A stretch of DNA of 13,411 nucleotides from Candidatus Hydrogenedentes bacterium UBA2224. GTDB lineage: Bacteria; Hydrogenedentota; Hydrogenedentia; Hydrogenedentales; SLHB01. Each line of letters starts with the position of its first letter. Positions within the stretch are counted from its first letter, which is position 1. Location: contig DDYW01000109.1 of the NCBI GenBank assembly GCA_002348185.1, forward strand, positions 17,400 to 30,810, given 5' to 3'. The notes beneath the pieces were generated by a model. The model worked only from the letters and a program-made list of their open reading frames with translations, had not been told where the DNA came from and searched no databases. Made by a program: the position numbers and the translations under genes. Positions 1 through 6,744 of this stretch are shown in pieces.

Positions 1-520
1 GGGTATTCGGCCAGAGGGTGAGTTCGTACGGCGCGTAACTGTCGGCAACATTGTGGTCGCCTGTGTTGCCGCGCAGCACGTATCCATCGGAACCATCGCA
101 GGGAAAGGTCACGTCGAGGCCCTGCAACCCCTCGATCAATGGGGTGTTCTCTGTCCCGTTGTTCTTGAGACAGGCCGTCCATTCCACCACCGGAAAATCG
201 CTGTAGGCCACGGCCACCCAGCGGACCTGCAACTTCGACTCCGGGTCCTCGTAGCTCAACCCGTGTTCGGTCCGCTGAGGATCGAGTTGCCGACTCGTAC
301 GCTCGAAGGTCCACCCGGGCAGCAGTTCTGCTGAAGGTTTCCCTCCGTAGAAAAAGGAGAATCCGGGTTCCGCCCCCTTGGATGGTCCGGCGCCATCAAA
401 GCGGGCGCCCCAGCGCTGCGCCTCGGCCATCTCTTCAGGCGTCGCCGCAGGGGGCGACGCCTGCAGGGGCAAAGAGAATCCAAGGACCGCTAGAAAAGCC
501 AGCAGTGTCGAGTTGCGCAT
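1..520 (-). CDS. Secreted alpha-galactosidase, GH36-like (N-terminal part; runs off the left edge)
   Basis: Reading leftwards from the ATG at 520-518, 173 codons are open to the window edge, so only the N-terminus is present. Residues 1-21 form a signal peptide (short basic start, hydrophobic LLAFLAVLGFSL core, likely cut after LQA), so the enzyme is exported. The rest resembles the N-terminal beta-sandwich domain of GH36 alpha-galactosidases: a FSFFYGGKPSAELLPGW stretch, an RTEHGLSYEDP stretch and an FPVVEWTACLKNNG stretch match the pattern I know from that family. The catalytic barrel and its aspartates lie outside the window, so activity on alpha-galactosides is inferred from the family. 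A G-rich Shine-Dalgarno (AGGGGGG in the minus-strand reading) precedes the ATG. The gene lies 131 bases downstream of the co-directional oxidoreductase and may be co-transcribed with it. Other sugar-cleaving GH36/GH27-like specificities are possible. Confidence 0.83.
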   Translation of the reverse strand, partial: MRNSTLLAFLAVLGFSLPLQASPPAATPEEMAEAQRWGARFDGAGPSKGAEPGFSFFYGGKPSAELLPGWTFERTSRQLDPQRTEHGLSYEDPESKLQVRWVAVAYSDFPVVEWTACLKNNGTENTPLIEGLQGLDVTFPCDGSDGYVLRGNTGDHNVADSYAPYELTLWPNT

Positions 521-651
521 CGTGGCCCCCCCTGTGAGCATGACCCTCACACCACCGGTGGAAATCCTGCCACAACTTCTGACCCCCTGCAGCTCATCAT
601 GTAGGGGATGCCTTGTTTTCACGGGCTATCCGCGTGCCGGTTTCCCCGCGC
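521..651. other. Intergenic spacer between the two minus-strand genes
   Basis: A 131-base gap. It holds a perfect 10-base palindrome CCACCGGTGG (552-561) and a weak possible hairpin (about 584-607; CCCCTGCA against TGTAGGGG, 7 of 8 positions matching). Neither has a clear U-run on the minus-strand transcript, so I do not call a terminator. No gene is seen. Confidence 0.4.
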
Positions 652-2016
652 CTAGAGGACGTCCGGAAGCTGATACGGCGCGCGACGGGGCCGGTCCAGA
701 AAATGATTGGCCCACGCGCTGTTGGTGAACTGTTCCGCCTGGGCGTCCCACTTCAGATGGTTGCCGGTCTCGCCGGTCACCTCGCTCACCCAGCGGGCAA
801 TGTTGCCCAGATGAACCATCGTGGCGACGCGGTGGCCCACCTCCGCATGCGCTACGGGATTCTCCCTCGACTTGATGCAGTCGAGCCAGTTCCTGTGATG
901 ATTTTCGCTGCGAAACAGTTGAACCTCCGGTTTTTCCAGCGGGGCTTCGATCAATTCCGGCGGATCGGAACTCAGATGATCGCGGGAGATGGTGATGCTG
1001 CCCTGCTCGCCGATGAACGTAGCCCCCGTATTGATGTCTTCCCCGAATTCCAGGGTGATATCGCCCGGAAGCCGCATGAACAATTTCGGATTCAGCCCTT
1101 TGAGACCGCTGTGACACTGCGTGCAGGCTCGGTCGGGATACGTGTCGGGATGGTAGATCACCGATTTGAACGGCTCGCCCTCGGCCCACACTTCCTCCGG
1201 GCCGCTCTCATCCATGCCCAGGGCCCGTTGCACGATGTCGAGACCGTGGGGGCCGAAACAGGCAAACTCCCCGCCGCCAAACTCCCGCATGGAATACCAC
1301 GCGCCGTAGGTGATGTCCGGGCTGTCGGCGGTGAGAAGATGATTGTAGGGCTGCGGTTGAACCTGGCCGCACCACATGTCCCAGTCGAGCTCCGGGGGAA
1401 CCGGTTCCTCGGGCAGACCGTTCAGCCACGGGCTGAGATAATGATGGGTCACCACGCGGGTCACTTTGCCGATGCGGCCATTGCGCACCAGCATGCAGCC
1501 CGTGTGTTCCTTCTCGCCCGACCGCTGCTGCATGCCTGTCTGCAAGACCCGGTTGTGCTTTTTCACCGCCTCGGCCATCAGGCGCCCTTCCCGCACGGTC
1601 AGCGAGAAGCACTTTTCGCAATAGATGTCCTTACCCGCCTGGGCCGCATGAATCGTGTGCAGCGCGTGCCAGTGGTGGGGAGTGGCGATGATGACCGCGT
1701 CGATATCGTCACGGTCCAGGAGCCGGCGGTAATCCTGGTACGCGTCCGCGCCCAGCCCGTCGGCGGCGGCATTGGCTTTCCGCATGTCGACATCGGCCAC
1801 CGCCGCAATCCGGACCTCCTCGTAGCCCGAGAACGCGCGCATGTGACTGCTGCCCATCACGCCAATGCCAATGCCCCCAAGGATGATGCGGTCGTTCGCC
1901 CCCGGGGTGCCCGCACTGGCCAGCACGCCCGAAGGGAGAATCATGGGAGCAGCCGCGGCTCCCACCGCCCCCGCCACGCTGTGCTTCAAAAAACTGCGCC
2001 TCGTTGAACTTTTCAT
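652..2016 (-). CDS. Tat-exported Gfo/Idh/MocA-family oxidoreductase
   Basis: A 454-residue NAD(P)-dependent oxidoreductase of the Gfo/Idh/MocA family, likely acting on a sugar or cyclitol outside the cytoplasm. Residues 1-35 are a twin-arginine signal (R6-R7-S-F-L-K, a hydrophobic stretch, then VLASA), so it is exported folded, as for glucose-fructose oxidoreductase, with its nucleotide bound. A Rossmann motif G50-x-G52-x-x-G55 follows, then ATPHHWHA (111-118) and E134-K135-C136. In most relatives that triplet is EKP, so a Cys replaces the usual Pro. The C-terminal half has FGPHGLDIVQRALGMD and EVGHRVATMVHLGNIARW, typical of the secreted subgroup abundant in Planctomycetota-like bacteria. An unusual CTQCH (298-302) matches the CxxCH haem-attachment pattern. 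The start is supported by AGGAG 8 bases upstream (2025-2029). The substrate cannot be told; the GH36-like gene downstream suggests carbohydrate metabolism. Confidence 0.92.
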   Translation of the reverse strand: MKSSTRRSFLKHSVAGAVGAAAAPMILPSGVLASAGTPGANDRIILGGIGIGVMGSSHMRAFSGYEEVRIAAVADVDMRKANAAADGLGADAYQDYRRLLDRDDIDAVIIATPHHWHALHTIHAAQAGKDIYCEKCFSLTVREGRLMAEAVKKHNRVLQTGMQQRSGEKEHTGCMLVRNGRIGKVTRVVTHHYLSPWLNGLPEEPVPPELDWDMWCGQVQPQPYNHLLTADSPDITYGAWYSMREFGGGEFACFGPHGLDIVQRALGMDESGPEEVWAEGEPFKSVIYHPDTYPDRACTQCHSGLKGLNPKLFMRLPGDITLEFGEDINTGATFIGEQGSITISRDHLSSDPPELIEAPLEKPEVQLFRSENHHRNWLDCIKSRENPVAHAEVGHRVATMVHLGNIARWVSEVTGETGNHLKWDAQAEQFTNSAWANHFLDRPRRAPYQLPDVL

Positions 2017-2503
2017 TGCGTCTTCTCCTGTCTAGTGCACGGCACCTGCCGGCACGGAAGCGAACCCGTATGAATCAGTGCCCGTGAAACAGAGGGTGGA
2101 GCCCGCAACCAGCTCGCGGGCTTCCGCGATGGCTTCGACTTCAGTTCCCCATCTCCGGCCCGGCGTGGTCCCGGGCAGCACGAACCTCATCATAAAGACC
2201 CGGGCACGCGGTTTCAAAACAGTATTGCCGTTAATTGACCTCAATTGTCCCCTCCGGATGCAGGTCCACGTCCGTTAGGCAGGCTGCCCGGTCCAGTGTG
2301 GAAGTGGGCCCTGAGTAAGCCGGTGGCCGCATGGTGCAGAAACGCCTCGACGTGGGGGGCGTCTCACCACAACACGTGCCGCGCCAGGAACCTGCTCAGT
2401 ACCGTGAATCAATGGACAACTTCGTCTCCTGTCACTCTTTTCGCAGACCTGGAGCGCATTCAGGCACTGCGACGCGCCACCCTGGCCCTCGCGTGATATA
2501 AAG
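2017..2503. other. Divergent intergenic region, left half: no supported gene
   Basis: About 490 bases between the minus-strand oxidoreductase start and the regulatory cluster. Only short open frames without a convincing ribosome binding site or recognisable product are present, on either strand. The AGGAG for the oxidoreductase sits at 2025-2029, and the minus-strand promoter must lie somewhere here, but I see no convincing -35/-10 pair. Confidence 0.5.
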
Positions 2504-2521
2504 TTTGTCACGGCTGACAAA
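2504..2521. promoter_or_regulatory. Perfect inverted repeat, candidate activator (enhancer) site
   Basis: TTTGTCA-cggc-TGACAAA: two perfect 7-base arms with a 4-base spacer. Its centre is about 130 bases upstream of the start of transcription predicted for the sigma-54 promoter at 2617-2632. That is a typical distance for the upstream site of an NtrC-family activator. In known exosortase systems the activator is the response regulator PrsR, so a PrsR-like protein is the natural candidate. Binding is inferred; the symmetry and position are visible. Confidence 0.5.
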
Positions 2522-2566
2522 AAAGTGTCTCCTTTTCGGGTTGGGGAGCTGTTTTCGTGGCTGTGC

Positions 2567-2592
2567 GTACCACGCAAATGTTTGTGTAGTAC
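2567..2592. promoter_or_regulatory. Imperfect 26-base palindrome next to the sigma-54 promoter
   Basis: Arms GTACCACGCAAA and TTTGTGTAGTAC around a 2-base centre; 10 of 12 positions are complementary. It ends 24 bases before the -24 element. It could be a second activator or repressor site, or a bend site. It does not match the IHF consensus (WATCAAnnnnTTR). The function is unknown. Confidence 0.35.
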
Positions 2593-2616
2593 CGTTTTAG
2601 CGGGTGCTTGCATTCT

Positions 2617-2632
2617 TGGCACTTGAATTGCT
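2617..2632 (+). promoter_or_regulatory. Sigma-54 (RpoN) -24/-12 promoter of the exosortase operon
   Basis: TGGCAC-N5-TTGCT is an exact match to the sigma-54 consensus, with GG (2618-2619) and GC (2630-2631) separated by exactly 10 bases. Transcription should start near 2643, giving a leader of about 175 bases before the first gene. Sigma-54 promoters need an ATP-driven activator bound upstream; a symmetric site lies at 2504-2521. Known exosortase/PEP-CTERM loci use RpoN with PrsK/PrsR, which makes this call biologically coherent. Confidence 0.78.
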
Positions 2633-2658
2633 ATTTTAACAGGAGAACATTGCGGACT

Positions 2659-2673
2659 TTGTGGTATCCACAA
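2659..2673 (+). promoter_or_regulatory. Small perfect dyad in the operon leader
   Basis: TTGTGG-TAT-CCACAA, 6-base perfect arms with a 3-base loop, about 16-30 bases after the predicted start of transcription. It could be an RNA hairpin near the 5' end that stabilises the message, or an operator. There is no U-tract, so it is not a terminator. Confidence 0.3.
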
Positions 2674-2804
2674 TAGATGTATGCCTGGTGTGGGTTACAC
2701 GCTCTGGTCGAGGGGAGGAGTGCGGCACACGCGCACCGTGCTTGCGGGGGCGGGCAGGAAGGGGAGCAGGCGTCCATCAGGACGGGTTGGGTGCAGCGGA
2801 ACGC

Positions 2805-2808
2805 GGAG
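2805..2808 (+). promoter_or_regulatory. Ribosome binding site that decides the Alg14-like start
   Basis: GGAG lies 10 bases before the ATG at 2819. The frame is open further upstream to an ATG at 2681, but that ATG has no Shine-Dalgarno and the extra 46 residues look like translated leader (Arg/Gly-rich, no domain). A later pair of ATGs at 2843/2846 has a weaker GGAAG upstream and remains possible. Confidence 0.5.
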
Positions 2809-2818
2809 TGGCAAAGCA

Positions 2819-3385
2819 ATGGCTATCGGAAGCAGTCAAATCATGATGCGGGACAATGACCAGCGAGTCGACCCCGAGGCTCAGAAGGTTCCCTGCGCAG
2901 AGACGCTCGGGGAAACGGAACCGGGCAACGGCACCCGGCGCAAGAAAGTACTCGCGGTTTCGTCTGGCGGCGGCCATTGGGTGCAGATGATGAGACTGAC
3001 CTCCGTTCTGTGCGCCCATGACGTGGTGTTTGCCACGGTCAACAAGGCCTATGGCTGCGATGTCCCCGGCGCCAAGATGTATGCGGTGGTGGATGCGACC
3101 GCCTGGAATAAGTTGAAACTGCTTCTGCAGGCGATGGAAGTCTTGCTGATCCTCCTGCGGGTCCGGCCCGACGTGGTGGTCTCCACGGGCGCCGCCCCGG
3201 GATATTTCGCCATCCGTCTTGGTAAGCTTCTGGGGGCGCGGACCATCTGGATTGACAGCATCGCGAACGTCGAGCGCCTGTCGATGTCCGGGGCCCGGGT
3301 CGGTGAATATGCGGATCTCTGGCTGACCCAATGGCCTCACCTCGCCCTCGATTCGGGTCCCGCATATCGGGGGGCGGTGGTATGA
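2819..3385 (+). CDS. Alg14/PssD-like glycosyltransferase subunit
   Basis: 188 residues from the chosen ATG. About 40 polar residues precede an Alg14-type domain: KKVLAVSSGGGHWVQM (42-57), then the characteristic VVVSTGAAPGYFAIRLGK stretch, IWIDSIANVERLSMSG and, near the end, ADLWLTQWPHLA. In eukaryotes Alg14 is the membrane-associated acceptor-side subunit that recruits the catalytic Alg13 to add the second sugar to a lipid-linked oligosaccharide. Bacterial pairs (PssD/PssE, Cps14F/14G) do the same for capsule or exopolysaccharide repeat units. This protein therefore most likely needs the Alg13-like domain encoded by the next gene. Its TGA overlaps the next ATG (ATGA at 3382-3385), which suggests translational coupling and fixed stoichiometry. 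It is the first gene after the sigma-54 promoter. The exact start and the sugar transferred are uncertain. Confidence 0.88.
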   Translation: MAIGSSQIMMRDNDQRVDPEAQKVPCAETLGETEPGNGTRRKKVLAVSSGGGHWVQMMRLTSVLCAHDVVFATVNKAYGCDVPGAKMYAVVDATAWNKLKLLLQAMEVLLILLRVRPDVVVSTGAAPGYFAIRLGKLLGARTIWIDSIANVERLSMSGARVGEYADLWLTQWPHLALDSGPAYRGAVV

Positions 3386-6036
3386 TCCTCGTCACGGTCG
3401 GCGCACAGATGCCGTTTGATCGGTTGATTGCAGCGGTGGACCATTGGGCGGAAGTAAGCGGGTGTACGGATATCTTCGCGCAGATCGGCGATACCGAATT
3501 CCGCCCCAACCACCTCCGGTGGACCCAGTTTGTCAAGCCCGACCAGTTTCGGGAACTGGTCGAATCGGCCGACCTTGTCGTTGCCCACGCCGGAATGGGC
3601 AGCGTCTTGACGGCGCTCGAGCTGGGCAAACCGATCATCGTGATGCCGCGGCGCGGCGCCCTCCGCGAAACCCGAAACGACCATCAGGTGGCCACAGCCC
3701 GCCAACTGGGCAGTCAGGGCCTGGTGACCGTCGCATGGGACGAATACGAACTCGTTGAAAAGCTGGACACCCAGTTGGGACAGATTGAGGTGGCCGACAG
3801 AATTCCCCGGCAGGCGTCGGACAGTCTCTGCAGCGCGTTGACGGAGTTCATCTCCCGGTCGCGCAGCGGTATCGTCAACGGGATTATCTGCTTTGGCGGC
3901 GTGGACTGGTGGTATCACAATCGCGGCCATTACGATATCCAGATGATGCGGGAACTCAGCCGCCACACCCCCGTCCTCTATGTGAACTCCATTGGAATGC
4001 GGACCCCCAGGCTCTCCGAAGGAAAGGTCTTCGCGGGCCGCGTCTTTCGCAAGATGAAAAGCTGGAGCCATGGACTCGAGCTTGTGCGCGAGAACTTCGC
4101 CGTGTTGAGCCCGGTCTCCATACCGAAATTCCGAAACACCGGAGCAGCAAAAGCCCTGCTTGCGGAACAAGTCCGGGATTCCGCGGCCTGGATGGGCATT
4201 ACGCGACCGCTGGTGTGGGTCGCGGTGCCGACCGCGTCCGATCTGCTGGACCGCATCCCCGCCGCAGGTCTGGTCTATCAGCGGACCGACCGGTTTGAGC
4301 ACTATCCCGGCGTGGATGCGGAGCGCATTCGTGCATACGACTTGAAACTGAAAGCAGACGCCGACCTGACGCTGTTCTGTTCCACAAGCGTCTTTGAGGA
4401 CGAAAAACCGGAATGCCGCACGGCGGCCCTCGTCGATCATGGCGTCGACTACGAGCAGTTCGAGGCGGCCGGGGATGGCGCATCGCCTGAACCCGACGAT
4501 GTGAAGGCGATCCCACACCCGAGAATCGGTTTTGTGGGAGGAATAGACGCCCACACATTCGATCCTGAGCTGTTTCTGCAAACCGCTTCGGCGCTGCCCG
4601 AGTGCGCTTTCGTCATGGTGGGCGCCTGCTCGCTGCCCGAAGGCTGGTGCAGTCTCGAGAACGTGCATTTTCTCGGGCGAAAACCCTATGACGAGGTCGC
4701 GGCGTACATGGCTGCCTGCGACGTATTGATCATGCCCTGGAACCGCAGCCCCTGGATACAGGCCTGCAACCCGGTCAAACTGAAGGAATATCTCGCGGTG
4801 GGACGGCCGGTCGTCAGCACCGCATTCGATGAGTTGGAGCGCTATGCCGGATTGGTCCACGTCGCTCGTGATACAACGGAGTTTATTGAGGGAATTCGCG
4901 CGGCCCTCGCCACCCGGCCGGATGTGGCCGCCATGCGCCAGCGGGTCAAAGGAGAAACCTGGACGGCGAAGGCAGGGGCCGTGATGGAAAACCTGCAAAA
5001 GGCGGGCGTTTCATTTCGCGGCGCGGCAGCAGCAGACCGAAGGGCCGCCGCCGCCAGAAAACTCGCCGGAAACGGGACAGGCGAAAACGGGGCCAAGGCC
5101 ACGGTCAATAACAGATTCTACCGCTATCCGCTGGGACTCATTCTCCCTTCCAAACGGGGCACCTATTGGAGAAAGCGGTACTTCATCGGCGCGTTCATCA
5201 TGGCGCTCCTGGCGATCTGGGTCACCCGCGAGGCGTGGTCCGACATGTTCCGGCTGGCCAGCCGGGATGAGGAGTCCAGCCATATCTGGCTGGTGCTGCC
5301 CGTCGCGCTCTGGCTGGCCTGGGTACGGCGCGAAGAAGTGAGTGTTCCAAGGCGGTCCGGCTACCTGATAGCGCCGCTTCTTGTCGTGTTCGGGTGGCTG
5401 CTCTATTCCGTTGGCGACACCTTTCTTTTCCAGAGTCTGTGGCATCTGGGGGCTGTCGTGATCGTGGCCGGCTGCGCTCTTTCGGTGCTGGGCGGAAGCG
5501 TGCTCCTGCGCTTCTGGCCCTCGTTCGCGGTGCTGGTGTTTCTCGTGCCTGTTCCCAAGATAGTCCAGCAGCAGATCGGCCTGCCCATGCAGGAGTTCAC
5601 CGCCCGAATCACGGCATTTGTTCTCGATACCCTGGGTACCCCCATCGCCCTGAGCGGCAGTGTGCTGCAGGTGAATGGAGTTTCTGTTGCCGTGGCGGAA
5701 GCGTGCAACGGCATCCGCATGCTCTTTGCCTTGACCCTGGTTTGTTTCCTGTACGCATTCAGCACCCGTCTCAGCACGTGGACCAGAATCCTGATTGTCC
5801 TGATGAGCCCGTTCGTTGCCGTTGCCGCCAATGTCCTGCGGCTGGTTCCGACCGTCTGGCTCTACGGATACACCAACAGCGAGACGGCCGATAGGTTCCA
5901 TGACATCAGCGGCTGGGCCATGATGCCCGTCGCGTTGTTCGGGCTGTTCTGCGCGGGCGCGTTGCTCCGCTGGACGCTCGCCAAGGACAGCGATCAGCCT
6001 GAGGAGGTGCACCAGAGTGTGGCGTCCAGCGCGTAA
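3382..6036 (+). CDS. Three-domain fusion: Alg13/PssE-like GT + GT4-like glycosyltransferase + exosortase
   Basis: One uninterrupted 884-residue frame, started at the ATG overlapping the Alg14-like stop because MILVTVGAQMPFDRL is the normal Alg13 N-terminus. (i) Residues 1-163: Alg13/PssE-like domain with HAGMGS (69-74), GKPIIVMPR (82-90) and NDHQ (99-102). (ii) About 167-542: a second GT-B glycosyltransferase, with an N-terminal FGGVDWWYHNRGHYD (171-185), GFVGGID (383-389) and the donor-site stretch NPVKLKEYLAVGRPVV (463-478), so GT4-like, possibly TuaH-type. (iii) Ala/Arg-rich linker, about 545-598. (iv) About 600-872: exosortase with roughly eight membrane segments, a DEESSHIWLVLP signature, catalytic Cys775 in EACNGIRM, Arg820 in NVLRLVP and His840 in FHDISGW. 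Exosortases cut and transfer proteins bearing a C-terminal sorting tail. Basic residues before the first membrane segment place the GT domains in the cytoplasm. I know exosortases as stand-alone proteins or fused to EpsI-like domains; this arrangement is unusual. The exosortase subtype is not assigned. Confidence 0.92.
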   Translation: MILVTVGAQMPFDRLIAAVDHWAEVSGCTDIFAQIGDTEFRPNHLRWTQFVKPDQFRELVESADLVVAHAGMGSVLTALELGKPIIVMPRRGALRETRNDHQVATARQLGSQGLVTVAWDEYELVEKLDTQLGQIEVADRIPRQASDSLCSALTEFISRSRSGIVNGIICFGGVDWWYHNRGHYDIQMMRELSRHTPVLYVNSIGMRTPRLSEGKVFAGRVFRKMKSWSHGLELVRENFAVLSPVSIPKFRNTGAAKALLAEQVRDSAAWMGITRPLVWVAVPTASDLLDRIPAAGLVYQRTDRFEHYPGVDAERIRAYDLKLKADADLTLFCSTSVFEDEKPECRTAALVDHGVDYEQFEAAGDGASPEPDDVKAIPHPRIGFVGGIDAHTFDPELFLQTASALPECAFVMVGACSLPEGWCSLENVHFLGRKPYDEVAAYMAACDVLIMPWNRSPWIQACNPVKLKEYLAVGRPVVSTAFDELERYAGLVHVARDTTEFIEGIRAALATRPDVAAMRQRVKGETWTAKAGAVMENLQKAGVSFRGAAAADRRAAAARKLAGNGTGENGAKATVNNRFYRYPLGLILPSKRGTYWRKRYFIGAFIMALLAIWVTREAWSDMFRLASRDEESSHIWLVLPVALWLAWVRREEVSVPRRSGYLIAPLLVVFGWLLYSVGDTFLFQSLWHLGAVVIVAGCALSVLGGSVLLRFWPSFAVLVFLVPVPKIVQQQIGLPMQEFTARITAFVLDTLGTPIALSGSVLQVNGVSVAVAEACNGIRMLFALTLVCFLYAFSTRLSTWTRILIVLMSPFVAVAANVLRLVPTVWLYGYTNSETADRFHDISGWAMMPVALFGLFCAGALLRWTLAKDSDQPEEVHQSVASSA

Positions 6037-6072
6037 ACCAAGTGCTGCCCGCGAAGACGGAGGACCCCCCCG

Positions 6073-6744
6073 ATGAAAGTGCTCGCGCCACTGCTCTCGC
6101 TCGCGTTGCTCGCGGCCGTGGCTGTGGACCAGGGGTTACGCCACCAGGTGCCGTCCGGGGCGGGAACCTATCATGCCTTGGTCCGCGAAGCGGCAAAGAC
6201 GATCCCCTATCAGCTCGGGAACTGGGTTGGCGTCGATTCCGAGATTTCGCGGGGCGCGCTTCAGATCCTCGACGCCAATGTGGCCTTGAGCCGTTCGTAC
6301 CGGCAAGTCGGCACGAACCGGGCGGGGACGCTGCTCATTGTCCAATGCGCCGATGCCCGAAGCCTCCTGGGGCACTATCCGCCGGTATGTTATCCCTCGC
6401 AGGGATGGTCGCAAATCTCCGCCAAACCGCGCGTTATCGAAGTAGACGGGGTTTCCCTGCGCGCAACGGAGTACATTTTCGCCTACGAAACCCTGGCCCA
6501 GTTCACCCGGCTTGCTGTGTTACACTTTACGGTGCTCCCGGACGGACGCACCGCGCCTGACATGGAACCCCTCGAGCGCGTCGCCCGGGAGCGAAAAACG
6601 AAATTTCTGGGCGGCGCAAGCCTCCAATTTGTATCGGACGCGAGCCTTTCAGAGCAGGATCGCGATGAAGTTTACGGCCTGTTATACCAGGCCGCGAAAG
6701 CGTGGATTGACGCGGTACAATCGGGAACCAAGAGAGCACCATGA
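6073..6744 (+). CDS. epsI: Exosortase-associated protein EpsI (DUF3485)
   Basis: 223 residues. An N-terminal hydrophobic segment (about 3-18) acts as a membrane anchor or signal, so the main domain should be extracytoplasmic. The family pattern is present: P-Y-Q-L-G-N-W-x-G-x-D (45-55) and the hallmark GHYPPVCYPSQGW (100-112), where relatives have H-x-P-x-x-C-Y-P. EpsI is encoded beside, or fused to, exosortases and is needed in exopolysaccharide loci, but its biochemical role is not settled. Conserved His101 and Cys106 are visible. GGAGG at 6059-6063 lies 9 bases before the ATG, 36 bases after the fusion gene. Its TGA overlaps the next ATG (ATGA, 6741-6744), implying translational coupling to the chain-length/kinase gene. 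Family membership is secure; the function is only inferred from context. Confidence 0.9.
   Translation: MKVLAPLLSLALLAAVAVDQGLRHQVPSGAGTYHALVREAAKTIPYQLGNWVGVDSEISRGALQILDANVALSRSYRQVGTNRAGTLLIVQCADARSLLGHYPPVCYPSQGWSQISAKPRVIEVDGVSLRATEYIFAYETLAQFTRLAVLHFTVLPDGRTAPDMEPLERVARERKTKFLGGASLQFVSDASLSEQDRDEVYGLLYQAAKAWIDAVQSGTKRAP

Noticed and set aside
584..607. Possible hairpin terminator between the minus-strand genes
   Set aside because: Weak stem with one mismatch, long loop and no U-run on the transcribed strand.
613..2007. 464-codon plus-strand frame
   Set aside because: It is antisense to the clearly recognisable Gfo/Idh/MocA gene; His/Arg/Pro-rich product without family features.
2032..2244. 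70-codon minus-strand frame just upstream of the oxidoreductase
   Set aside because: No recognisable product, no clear ribosome binding site, composition like translated non-coding DNA. A small leader gene cannot be excluded, but nothing supports it.
2556..2574. CGTGG...CCACG inverted repeat
   Set aside because: Only 5-base arms with a 9-base spacer; overlaps the better 26-base palindrome and is expected by chance in GC-rich DNA.
2681..2818. Earlier start for the Alg14-like protein
   Set aside because: No Shine-Dalgarno at 2681, non-domain residues, and GGAG correctly spaced before 2819. Kept only as an alternative.
3331..3381. Earlier start for the fusion protein (17 extra residues)
   Set aside because: The ATG at 3382 gives the standard Alg13 N-terminus and an ATGA coupling overlap; the extra residues (Arg/Gly-rich) match no domain.
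3337..4998. 553-codon minus-strand frame
   Set aside because: It is antisense to the Alg13 and GT4 domains, which are well supported on the plus strand.
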